Below, piece by piece: positions 7,676-15,772 of a DNA stretch of 36,633 nucleotides; positions within the stretch are counted from its first letter, which is position 1; each line of letters opens with the position of its first letter. Source of the DNA: CAZUQP01 sp964622455 (GTDB lineage Bacteria; Pseudomonadota; Gammaproteobacteria; DSM-16500). Made by a program: the position numbers and the translations under genes. The stretch lies in the NCBI GenBank assembly GCA_964622455.1, contig CAZUQP010000020.1, positions 1-36,633 on the forward strand, written 5' to 3'. The notes under the pieces were generated by a model. The model was not told the origin of the DNA. It ran no database searches and worked only from the letters and a program-made list of their open reading frames with translations.

Positions 7676-8612
7676 GTGACATCAATCGCTTATAACGTGC
7701 ATCTAACAATTCAGGAATAGAATATTTTTTGAGTTCCATTAATCTTTCTGTCAGTGCTTCCGTTAAAATAGCAGCCATTGCATCATAATCACGATGTGCA
7801 CCGCCCAAAGGTTCAGGCACGACTTGATCAATCAGACCTAATTGCAAATTTTTTTCAGCAGTCACACCCATCGCTTCTGCTGCTTGCGGTGCTTTCTCAG
7901 CACTTTTCCATAAAATAGAAGCGCAACCTTCGGGCGATATCACCGAATAAATAGAATATTGCAGCATTAAGACGCGGTCACCGACACCAATGGCCAATGC
8001 ACCCCCTGATCCGCCTTCACCGATGACGGTACAAATAACAGGCGTTTTTAAACGGGACAAGACTAACAAATTGCGGGCAATGGCTTCACTTTGGTTGCGT
8101 TCTTCTGCACCAATTCCAGGATAGGCGCCGGGTGTATCAATAAATGTCAAAATCGGTAGTTTGAATTTTTCCGCCATCCGCATGAAACGTAATGCCTTAC
8201 GATAATCTTCAGGGTTTGGCATGCCGAAATTACGTTCAATTTTTTCTTGGGTCTTGCGTCCCTTTTCATGGCCAATGACAACCACAGGCTCCCCCAAAAA
8301 ACGGGCGAGACCACAGACAATCGATGGGCCTTTGGATAAGGTTCGATCGCCGTGCAATTCATCAAAATCCGTAAAAATACGTTCGATATAGTCCAACGTG
8401 TGCGGCCGCAAGGGATGCCGGGCAAGCTGTGTCATTTGCCATATGGAAAGACGAGAAAAAACATCTTTAGTCAATTGCTTGCTTTTTGCTTCTAACCGCG
8501 CAATTTCATCATTGATATTAATATCACTATCTTTGCCGACCATGCGTAATTCTTGGATTTTTGCTTCAAGTTCAGCGATCGGCTGCTCAAAATCAAGAAA
8601 ATTCAAATTCAT
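7659..8612 (-). CDS. accA: Acetyl-CoA carboxylase carboxyltransferase subunit alpha
   Basis: Alpha subunit of the carboxyltransferase that moves CO2 from carboxybiotin to acetyl-CoA to make malonyl-CoA, the first step of fatty acid synthesis; partner is AccD (not in window). The start is set at 8612 (MNLNFLDFEQPIAELEAKI) because it matches the family N-terminus and GGGAG lies about 10 bases upstream; an in-frame ATG at 8621 has the Shine-Dalgarno too close. The 317-residue product (E. coli 319) shows ARHPLRPHTLDYI, IGHEKGRKTQEKI, FIDTPGAYPG, GEGGSGGALAIG and SVISPEGCASILWK. Its end overlaps tilS by 17 bases. It is divergent from dnaE, whereas in E. coli dnaE reads into accA. Confidence 0.97.
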   Translation of the reverse strand: MNLNFLDFEQPIAELEAKIQELRMVGKDSDININDEIARLEAKSKQLTKDVFSRLSIWQMTQLARHPLRPHTLDYIERIFTDFDELHGDRTLSKGPSIVCGLARFLGEPVVVIGHEKGRKTQEKIERNFGMPNPEDYRKALRFMRMAEKFKLPILTFIDTPGAYPGIGAEERNQSEAIARNLLVLSRLKTPVICTVIGEGGSGGALAIGVGDRVLMLQYSIYSVISPEGCASILWKSAEKAPQAAEAMGVTAEKNLQLGLIDQVVPEPLGGAHRDYDAMAAILTEALTERLMELKKYSIPELLDARYKRLMSHGLTG

Positions 8613-8636
8613 GCCATTCATTCTCCCAGTGGTCAA

Positions 8637-8642
8637 ATTATA
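8637..8642 (-). promoter_or_regulatory. Candidate accA -10 element
   Basis: On the minus strand this is a perfect TATAAT about 25 bases upstream of the chosen accA ATG. It would give a very short leader that still includes the GGGAG Shine-Dalgarno. The -35 region is poor (near TCGCTT at 17 bases), so the promoter call is tentative. Confidence 0.4.
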
Positions 8643-8752
8643 CAATTTTGGGCTTAAAAAAGCGATTAAGATCTAAAGAGTAAATCTTGCGTCAACTCAA
8701 AATAGCCATTACGCTTAGGGGCATACTTTAGTTTGATCCAGAAAGGGAATCC

Positions 8753-11700
8753 ATGGCCCCTACATTTATCCACTTACGCATCCATACAGAATTCTCGTTA
8801 AGTGATGGCTTAGTTAAAATTGACAACTTGATTGATAAAGCATCTGCTCATCATATGCCGGCCGTTGCAATTACCGATCAAAGTAATTTATTTGCTGTGA
8901 TTAAATTTTATAAAGCCGCGATGCTTGCGGGAATCAAACCCATTATCGGTGCCGATATTTGGTTAGAAAATGAAAAAGAACCCGAAAAACCTTTTCGCTT
9001 AACTTTATTTTGTCAAAACGATCAAGGCTACAAAAATTTACTCGAATTAATTTCAAAAAGTTTTTTAGAAGGCCAGGCACATGACAAAGCAATAATTAAA
9101 CACACATGGCTTTATGAATTTTCATTAGGATTAATTGTATTATCGGGTGCTGAAGAAGGTGATGTGGGACAAGCACTGCTCATGGAAAATAATAAACATG
9201 CCGCACAACTTATCACAGACTGGGCGACGCATTTTAAAAATCGCTATTATCTTGAATTACGACGCACCGGAAAACCGCACGAAGAAACTTATATTCAAGC
9301 AGCACTTGTCTTAGCAGAAAAACATAGCATCCCTGTTGTTGCAACCAACGATGTTCGCTTTCTTAAGCAAGATGATTTTGAAGCGCATGAAGCACGTGTG
9401 TGTATTCATAATGGTTTCATACTGACTGATCCACGCCGTCCTAAACAGTACACTGATCAACAATATTTTCGTTCGCAAAATGAAATGACTGCACTATTTG
9501 CAGATATTCCAGAAGCGTTACAAAATACTGTGCAAATTGCCAAACGCTGTAATGTCACGCTGCTGTTTGATAAAAATTATTTACCGCGTTATCCCGTGCC
9601 CGATGGGTTCACAACAGAAACTTATTTAACCGATGTTGCAAAACAAGGACTGGAAGAACGTTTACGGGTTTCATTTGACACGAACGCGCCGCAATTTGAA
9701 TTGAAACGCCTTGCTTATGATAAAAGATTACAAACAGAATTAGATGTCATTAATAAAATGGGGTTTGCAGGTTATTTTTTAATTGTTGCCGATTTTACTC
9801 GTTGGGCGCGTAATAATGGTGTGCCTGTAGGTCCTGGGCGCGGTTCAGGGCCTGGCTCACTGGTTGCGTATGCTTTAAATATCACTGATCTTGATCCCCT
9901 GCTTCATGAATTACTGTTTGAGCGTTTTCTTAATCCAGAACGGGTTTCCATGCCGGATTTTGATATTGATTTTTGCATGGAAGGACGTGATCGTGTGATT
10001 GAATATGTGATGCAAACACATGGGCGGGACAGTGTATCGCAAATTATTACTTACGGCACCATGGCAGCGCGCGCAGTCGTTCGTGATGTCGGACGTGTAC
10101 TTGGCATGCCGTATGGCCAAGTGGATAAACTCGCAAAACTCATTCCCTTTGAAGTTGGCATGACACTTGATAAAGCACTCGAACAAGAAGAATTGCTGCG
10201 TCATCGTTATCAACAAGAAGATGAAGTACGTACCCTGATTGATCTTGCTTTAAAATTAGAAGGCATTACACGTAATGTAGGTAAACATGCGGGCGGTGTT
10301 GTCATCGCACCTGAAAAATTAACTCGATTCACACCGCTTTATTGCGAAGCCGGTGAAGCAGAGCATCTTGTGACTCAATTTGACAAAGATGATGTTGAAG
10401 CAATCGGTCTCGTTAAATTCGATTTTTTGGGTTTACGTACACTGACCATTATTGATCGGGCAATTAAAAATATCCAACAAGCAGAACAAAGTGATGATCC
10501 ATTGAATATTCATTTAATTCCCATACACGATGAAGAAACATTTAAATTGTTAAGCGCTTGCAAAACGACAGCCGTATTCCAGCTTGAATCACGCGGCATG
10601 AAAGATTTAATTAAACGTTTGCAGCCTGATTGCTTTGAAGATATTGTGGCGCTCGTTGCACTCTTTCGTCCAGGGCCTTTGCAATCCGGCATGGTAGATG
10701 ATTTTATGAATAGGAAGCACGGACGCGCTAAAGTCAGTTACTTACATCCCAAATTAGAACCTATTTTGCGCCCGACTTACGGTGTCATTGTGTATCAAGA
10801 ACAAGTGATGCAAATTGCTCAAGTATTAGCAGGCTATTCGTTGGGCGCTGCTGATATTTTACGCCGCGCAATGGGTAAGAAAAAACCTGAAGAAATGGCC
10901 ATTCAACGCGAAATTTTTTGCAAAGGTGCTGTAGAACATGGCGTGAATCTTGACCTTTCCATGTACATTTTCGATTTAATGGAAAAATTTGCGGGATATG
11001 GTTTTAACAAATCACATTCTGCCTCTTACGCATTAATTGCCTATCAAACCGCGTGGTTAAAAGCACATTATCCGGCAGCTTACATGGCTGCCGTATTATC
11101 TTCTGATATGGACCACACCGATAAAGTAGTCGCATTCATTGAAGAATGTGTTGCGTTAAAATTAACGATTCTTGCTCCAGATATTAATCAAAGTAATTAC
11201 GCATTTAAAGTCATCGATAAAAAAACGATTGCCTATGGTTTGGGTGCAATTAAGGGTGCTGGATTTGCAGCGATTGAAACTATCATTGAGATCCGTAAAC
11301 AAAATGGCGAATTTAAAGATTTATTTGATTTTTGCAAACGTGTTGATAATCGAAAAATCAATCGGCGCGTGTTAGACGCGCTCGTTAAAGCAGGCGCTTT
11401 TGATAAAATTGGCCCGCATCGGGCAAGTGTGATGGCAAGCTTGGACCAAGCGCTTCACCAAGCAGAACAAACATTACGGGATGAAAGTTTGGGGCAGCAT
11501 GATTTACTAGGTGTTGCGCCGACAAACACGTCAGAAATTGCCTATAAAAATGTTCCTCATTTCAGCGAACAAGAACGTTTGCAAGGCGAAAAAGAAACCT
11601 TGGGACTTTATCTTTCGGGGCACCCCATTCACCGTTATCTGAACGAATTAAGCCATTTTACAACAGGCCGCATTACTGAATTACGTCCGGCAAAAAATAA

Positions 11701-12199
11701 AAATATTATACTGGCTGGCATTATCGCGCACGTTCGTTTAATTCAAACTAAACGCGGTGATCGTATGGCCGTTGCAACTGTTGATGATGCAACAGCACAA
11801 ATCGATGTATTATGTTTTGCCGACAATTATCAGAAATACCGAGAATTTCTTACTAAAGATAAATTAATTGTGGTTGAAGGCGAAATCAGTTTAGATGAAT
11901 TTAGCGGCAACCATCGCGCACTCTGCCGGGAAATTTTATCTATTGAACAAGCACGGGAACGTTATGCAAAATGCGTAAAAATTCAATTATCTCCCGAGAA
12001 GATAGACATACTATCAACCCTTGCCGATTTATTTGAAAAATATCGCGGAGGCCGCTGCCGCATTATGATTGACTATATGCGAGAAAGTGCAAAAGCCAAC
12101 CTACATTTAGGGGAAAATTGGCAGGTACGTCCGAGTGATGCCTTATTACATACCTTAAAAAATTTACTTTCTGAGCAAAATGTCGAAGTTGTTTATTAA
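8753..12199 (+). CDS. dnaE: DNA polymerase III alpha subunit
   Basis: Catalytic subunit of the replicative DNA polymerase. The 1148 residues (E. coli 1160) contain a PHP domain (about 5-280, starting FIHLRIHTEFSLSDG), the polymerase palm with GPGRGSGPGSLVAYAL and the catalytic aspartates in MPDFDIDF (Asp404 and Asp406), a third acidic site at KFDFLGL, the fingers with GYGFNKSHSASYALIAYQTAWLK, a helix-hairpin-helix region, and an OB domain (about 980-1060). A clamp-binding motif QHDLL is at 915-919. The ATG is preceded by AAAGGGAA. Compared with the usual rnhB-dnaE-accA order, this gene is in the same place but inverted. It is followed by def. Confidence 0.98.
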   Translation: MAPTFIHLRIHTEFSLSDGLVKIDNLIDKASAHHMPAVAITDQSNLFAVIKFYKAAMLAGIKPIIGADIWLENEKEPEKPFRLTLFCQNDQGYKNLLELISKSFLEGQAHDKAIIKHTWLYEFSLGLIVLSGAEEGDVGQALLMENNKHAAQLITDWATHFKNRYYLELRRTGKPHEETYIQAALVLAEKHSIPVVATNDVRFLKQDDFEAHEARVCIHNGFILTDPRRPKQYTDQQYFRSQNEMTALFADIPEALQNTVQIAKRCNVTLLFDKNYLPRYPVPDGFTTETYLTDVAKQGLEERLRVSFDTNAPQFELKRLAYDKRLQTELDVINKMGFAGYFLIVADFTRWARNNGVPVGPGRGSGPGSLVAYALNITDLDPLLHELLFERFLNPERVSMPDFDIDFCMEGRDRVIEYVMQTHGRDSVSQIITYGTMAARAVVRDVGRVLGMPYGQVDKLAKLIPFEVGMTLDKALEQEELLRHRYQQEDEVRTLIDLALKLEGITRNVGKHAGGVVIAPEKLTRFTPLYCEAGEAEHLVTQFDKDDVEAIGLVKFDFLGLRTLTIIDRAIKNIQQAEQSDDPLNIHLIPIHDEETFKLLSACKTTAVFQLESRGMKDLIKRLQPDCFEDIVALVALFRPGPLQSGMVDDFMNRKHGRAKVSYLHPKLEPILRPTYGVIVYQEQVMQIAQVLAGYSLGAADILRRAMGKKKPEEMAIQREIFCKGAVEHGVNLDLSMYIFDLMEKFAGYGFNKSHSASYALIAYQTAWLKAHYPAAYMAAVLSSDMDHTDKVVAFIEECVALKLTILAPDINQSNYAFKVIDKKTIAYGLGAIKGAGFAAIETIIEIRKQNGEFKDLFDFCKRVDNRKINRRVLDALVKAGAFDKIGPHRASVMASLDQALHQAEQTLRDESLGQHDLLGVAPTNTSEIAYKNVPHFSEQERLQGEKETLGLYLSGHPIHRYLNELSHFTTGRITELRPAKNKNIILAGIIAHVRLIQTKRGDRMAVATVDDATAQIDVLCFADNYQKYREFLTKDKLIVVEGEISLDEFSGNHRALCREILSIEQARERYAKCVKIQLSPEKIDILSTLADLFEKYRGGRCRIMIDYMRESAKANLHLGENWQVRPSDALLHTLKNLLSEQNVEVVY

Positions 12200-12247
12200 A
12201 AACATTACCGATAGAATAAGCACCATTTAGGAACATAGAGTAGCATT

Positions 12248-12751
12248 ATGGCACTTTTACCCATCGTTTATCATCCTCATCCGGCCTTACACAAAATAGC
12301 ATCGCCCGTGACTGAATTTGATAAAGCATTAAAAAAACTGATTGAAGATATGTATGAGACCATGTATCACGCCAATGGTGTCGGTCTTGCAGCGCCGCAA
12401 GTCGCTATATCAAAACGCATTGCAGTCATTGATGTTTCAGAGGATCGTACCCAGCCTTTTTGTATCATCAATCCGGAAATTATAAAAAAAGAAGGAGAAG
12501 AAATGATGGAGGCCGGTTGTTTATCTGTTCCTAATACCTATGATAAAGTACCGCGCGCCACAAAAGTAATTGTGCGGGCACAAGATGTGACAGGCAAATT
12601 TTTTGATTTAGAAGGCAGCGGGTTGCTTGGCCATTGTCTCCAGCATGAAATAGATCATTTGGATGGTAAACTGTATATCGATTATTTATCCTCCTTGAAA
12701 CGCAATTTATTAATCAAGAAAATGCAGAAGCATCTTCGTCAGAAAAAATAA
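12248..12751 (+). CDS. def: Peptide deformylase
   Basis: Removes the formyl group from the N-terminal Met of new proteins, the step before methionine aminopeptidase (map lies at 27 kb). The 167-residue protein has all three family motifs: GVGLAAPQ (44-51), EAGCLSVP (88-95) with metal ligand Cys91, and QHEIDHLDG (132-140) with ligands His133 and His137 and catalytic Glu134. It follows dnaE by 48 bases on the same strand and may share its transcript. Its 3' end overlaps the convergent rnhB by 38 bases. In most gammaproteobacteria def pairs with fmt, so this may be a relocated copy or a second paralog. Confidence 0.96.
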   Translation: MALLPIVYHPHPALHKIASPVTEFDKALKKLIEDMYETMYHANGVGLAAPQVAISKRIAVIDVSEDRTQPFCIINPEIIKKEGEEMMEAGCLSVPNTYDKVPRATKVIVRAQDVTGKFFDLEGSGLLGHCLQHEIDHLDGKLYIDYLSSLKRNLLIKKMQKHLRQKK

Positions 12752-13328
12752 TCAGTTGTTCCGCCACCGGTGCATAAGAGCGGCGATGGATCAGACAAGG
12801 GCCCAGCTTTTTTAATGCATGTAAATGTTCTACGGTTCCATATCCTTTATGCTGCGAAAAACCATACTGCGGAAATAATTTATCAAGCTCTACCATTTCA
12901 CGATCACGCGTCACTTTAGCAATAATGGATGCTGCACTAATCGCAGGTTCGACTTGATCGCCTTGAATGATTGTTTTTGCTTTACAGGGTAAAAGAGGCG
13001 CGCGATTCCCATCAATCAAAGCAAGATCAGGCATGACGTTTAACGCAGCCACAGCACGTTGCATAGCAAGCATGGTCGCTTGCAAAATGTTAATACGATC
13101 GATTTCTTCAACTTCTGCACGACCGACGCCTACCGCAAAAGCATTCCCCATAATTTCTATAAACAATTTTTCCCGTTGTTTTTGCGTCAATTGTTTTGAG
13201 TCTGCCAATCCTTTGATGGGTTTTAGGGGATCTAATATGACGGCTGCAGCAACTACAGGACCTGCCAATGGACCGCGCCCTGCTTCATCAACTCCAGCCA
13301 TTCGGTAAGTGACTTTTCCTATTGCCAT
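12714..13328 (-). CDS. rnhB: Ribonuclease HII
   Basis: Cleaves the RNA strand of RNA-DNA hybrids and removes single ribonucleotides misinserted in DNA. The start chosen is the ATG at 13328 (MAIGKVTYRMAGVDEAGRG), with AAGGA 11 bases upstream; the open frame extends to an ATG at 13352 with no Shine-Dalgarno. That gives 204 residues, close to the usual ~200. Motifs: MAGVDEAGRGPLAGPVVAAAV with the Asp-Glu catalytic pair, LALIDGN with a third Asp, and AASIIAKVTRDR with a fourth. The 3' end overlaps def by 38 bases in convergent orientation. In the common order rnhB follows lpxB directly; here two plus-strand paralogous genes are placed between them. Confidence 0.95.
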   Translation of the reverse strand: MAIGKVTYRMAGVDEAGRGPLAGPVVAAAVILDPLKPIKGLADSKQLTQKQREKLFIEIMGNAFAVGVGRAEVEEIDRINILQATMLAMQRAVAALNVMPDLALIDGNRAPLLPCKAKTIIQGDQVEPAISAASIIAKVTRDREMVELDKLFPQYGFSQHKGYGTVEHLHALKKLGPCLIHRRSYAPVAEQLIIFSDEDASAFS

Positions 13329-13390
13329 TATTGACTCAATCCTTAAGGTCATTTTTTATAACTAATTGTTTGTACAAAAAAATTGTTTTT

Positions 13391-13417
13391 TCTCCCTGCG
13401 TTATACTAGTAGGGAGA
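13391..13417. promoter_or_regulatory. 7-bp inverted repeat bracketing a -10-like TATACT
   Basis: TCTCCCT (13391-13397) and AGGGAGA (13411-13417) form a perfect inverted repeat. TATACT (13402-13407), a fair -10 for the plus-strand gene starting at 13459, lies between the arms. The site is in the divergent gap between rnhB and that gene and could be an operator or a small RNA hairpin. No good -35 is seen at 16-18 bases. Confidence 0.4.
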
Positions 13418-13446
13418 AGCACCTAAATGCAAGAAAAAAAAATCTA

Positions 13447-13461
13447 GAGGAGATGAAAGTG
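13447..13461 (+). promoter_or_regulatory. Shine-Dalgarno that selects a GTG start
   Basis: GAGGAG (13447-13452) directly abuts an ATG at 13453, too close to use, and lies six bases before the in-frame GTG at 13459. The downstream paralog also starts with GTG (14732) and its N-terminus lines up with this one, which supports the GTG choice. Confidence 0.6.
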
Positions 13462-14574
13462 CTAACATTAATCGAATATCTTTCACCAACAAATAAAAAG
13501 AAAAAAAAATTTCTAGCAGGCTTAGAAAAGCGTGTTAACAAAGACCCTACTCCTAGTATAGATAGGATCGTGAGCACACATTTTGAAAAAGAAACACAAA
13601 ACGCTGTCCCATTCCGCCTTCCTGCTATCGATAATCTAACAAAACAACACACGGATTTATGCAAAGAAATTATCCAGTCCGTGGTAGAAGAATTAAAAAA
13701 AGAAAAGATTGTTCTTACCGAAGAGATTCAACATCAAAAAATAACTGCGGCCATAGAAAAATACAAACCCTCCCTTAACCTATTGATTGCAAGAATGTGT
13801 ATGCATGCGTGCAATGAAATATTAGATGAAAAAGGTAATCTCCATCCTAATCTCGAAAGCGCCTTACAACCCGTGCTTGAGCATGTGAAAATGTACAGAA
13901 AAAATAGAGCATTGGAAGAACTAAACAATGATCGTATTAGAAATCAGCTGGTTAGAGGAATGGCTCAACTTATTCTCATGCACACTCTTCCAACGAAAAA
14001 AATGAGGGATAAATCACCCCAAGTGGCTCTTATCATGTCCATGAATATTGGGTTTTTCGACGAAGAAATAAAAAAAACTTTAGAAGGCAGAATACAAAAA
14101 TATACCAAGCTCAATACCATTTTAAAAAAAGAAAATCCTTTTTTTCTTGCCGCCATTAATGATAATACCTTTTATCAAAGCAAATCTGTGTCGGATTATT
14201 TTGTAGAAAAAATGATATTCCCTATAGGAGAAGAAATTTTAAAACTCCAAAAATTAAATTCCACTCAAAATAATACAGCCCAGGCAAAATTAACGCTGAG
14301 CAAATTACACGATACCTTAGGCGGGTTAGCTGCCGAATGTAAGAAGTTAGGCACTCCTCAATTTGATTGTAATCAAATCTACGATGATCTTGACGCAATG
14401 GAGCATCAAATCAATACCCTGCTCCTCAAAAAAAATGAAAAATCGCCTGCTTTTTTTAAAGAAACAGCCTCCGAAAAACATTACGCAGAGATTATTAAAG
14501 CGATAGCTAAGATGCGGCAATTTACATCCGAAATCCTGCTGCCTGATAAACCAGCTATCCAATTGCATCGTTAG
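13459..14574 (+). CDS. Hypothetical protein, tandem paralog A
   Basis: No known family recognised. With the GTG start the protein has 371 residues; it is soluble-looking, mainly helical and rich in Lys and Glu, with no signal peptide or membrane segment. It is a paralog of the next gene. Shared blocks appear in the same order: VLTLIEYL against VRLIQFLL at the start, MHACNEILDEKGNL (115-128) against MHACAEVLDEKGNL, a NxLVRGMAxxIIM-type segment, and FYQSKSVSDYFVEKM against FYTDKETAKYFSEKL. The pair sits on the plus strand inside the otherwise minus-strand lpxB-rnhB neighbourhood, and the coding sequence looks more A-rich than its neighbours. A host-directed effector is one possibility in Legionellales, but no secretion signal was identified. 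Confidence 0.7.
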   Translation: MLTLIEYLSPTNKKKKKFLAGLEKRVNKDPTPSIDRIVSTHFEKETQNAVPFRLPAIDNLTKQHTDLCKEIIQSVVEELKKEKIVLTEEIQHQKITAAIEKYKPSLNLLIARMCMHACNEILDEKGNLHPNLESALQPVLEHVKMYRKNRALEELNNDRIRNQLVRGMAQLILMHTLPTKKMRDKSPQVALIMSMNIGFFDEEIKKTLEGRIQKYTKLNTILKKENPFFLAAINDNTFYQSKSVSDYFVEKMIFPIGEEILKLQKLNSTQNNTAQAKLTLSKLHDTLGGLAAECKKLGTPQFDCNQIYDDLDAMEHQINTLLLKKNEKSPAFFKETASEKHYAEIIKAIAKMRQFTSEILLPDKPAIQLHR

Positions 14575-14595
14575 CTAATAACGCGAATAACAGTA

Positions 14596-14624
14596 TTGAC
14601 TTTTTTATGAGCAAAATGTACAAT
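14596..14624 (+). promoter_or_regulatory. Sigma70-type promoter for paralog B
   Basis: TTGACT (14596-14601), a 17-base spacer, and TACAAT (14619-14624): the best consensus promoter in the window. Initiation near 14631 would give an AT-rich leader of about 100 bases before the GTG at 14732. The second paralog therefore has its own promoter rather than relying only on read-through from the first. Confidence 0.65.
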
Positions 14625-14731
14625 ATAGGGTTATTTTTGCAATACTATCAAAACAATATACTAAATACTAAAAAATATAAGATTAAACACGCATATAACT
14701 ATTATTAAATAAACGAAACGAGGATATTTTT

Positions 14732-15772
14732 GTGCGACTTATTCAATTTCTTTTGGAACAGCAGAAGAAGCGTTCTTCTGGCGAAAACAAAGAAAATCCT
14801 TTGTTAGATTACACTAACAAGGAAACCACCGCTCTATTGCTGGACGATCGATATGCTAATACATTCGTAAAAGAAAATATATCCATTGATCCAGGTGCGT
14901 TGTCTATTTTAATTCGAAGTTATAATGAATTATTACGCAATATAGTGAATCAATCTCTGGGAGAAGATAGCACCCCCATTGGCTATAAATTGGATGAGGA
15001 AAATAACAAAAAAACACAAGCTTTCTTTAACATTGTTCTTATGCATGCGTGTGCTGAAGTGCTCGATGAAAAAGGCAACCTAGATGATCGTATTGTAAAA
15101 GCTTACCAATTTAGATCGATCCCAAATTATGAAGAAAACAAAAATAGTATCAAAAACGCCTTAGTAAAAGCTATGGCTTCATACATTATTATGTTGATTG
15201 TTGACTCTAAAGAACATAAGAATGAAATGACTCAGCTAGAACTTCTTAAAAAAATTAGGGACTTAGATACTAAAAAATATTTAATTACCCGTTCTTTAAA
15301 TAACCAGAAAAAAGATGAGAAAAATCTAGAAAAAATTTTAGAAAAATATATTGACTTATGTGGTCATATAAGAAAAAACCATCACTGGTTTTCAAAAACA
15401 ATATGTGACTACGATTTCTATACTGATAAAGAAACGGCTAAATACTTTTCTGAAAAACTAAATAATATGCTATTTTATATAAAAAATAAGTGTCGTTATG
15501 GAATAGACCAAGCAGTTATTAAAGATTTAAAAGATCGTTTTTCACAATTAGACAAAAAACTAAATACTGAAGAGGAACGACAGACAAAAGAAAAATATCA
15601 AACCATTAAAAAAACCTATTTAATTTCATCGCATCCAAGGATGTTCTGTACGAAAAACCCTGAAAAAAATATTTCTTTTTCTAAAGACGATCTAATAGTG
15701 ATGGGATTAATATCTGACATGCAATATTTAACGGTAGAAGAACCTCCCCTTTTAAAGAAGAGAACCCGCTAA
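14732..15772 (+). CDS. Hypothetical protein, tandem paralog B
   Basis: A 346-residue, mainly helical, highly charged protein with no signal peptide or membrane segment. It is a diverged duplicate of the preceding gene: the block MHACAEVLDEKGNL (104-117) is nearly identical, also at the DNA level (both read atgcatgcgtg at the start of the block and gatgaaaaagg near its end). Later blocks ALVKAMASYIIM and DFYTDKETAKYFSEKL also match. The start is GTG with AGGA seven bases upstream. It has a good promoter of its own. Its 3' end overlaps the convergent end of lpxB by 21 bases. Function unknown; an effector or lineage-specific regulator cannot be told apart from sequence. Confidence 0.7.
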   Translation: MRLIQFLLEQQKKRSSGENKENPLLDYTNKETTALLLDDRYANTFVKENISIDPGALSILIRSYNELLRNIVNQSLGEDSTPIGYKLDEENNKKTQAFFNIVLMHACAEVLDEKGNLDDRIVKAYQFRSIPNYEENKNSIKNALVKAMASYIIMLIVDSKEHKNEMTQLELLKKIRDLDTKKYLITRSLNNQKKDEKNLEKILEKYIDLCGHIRKNHHWFSKTICDYDFYTDKETAKYFSEKLNNMLFYIKNKCRYGIDQAVIKDLKDRFSQLDKKLNTEEERQTKEKYQTIKKTYLISSHPRMFCTKNPEKNISFSKDDLIVMGLISDMQYLTVEEPPLLKKRTR

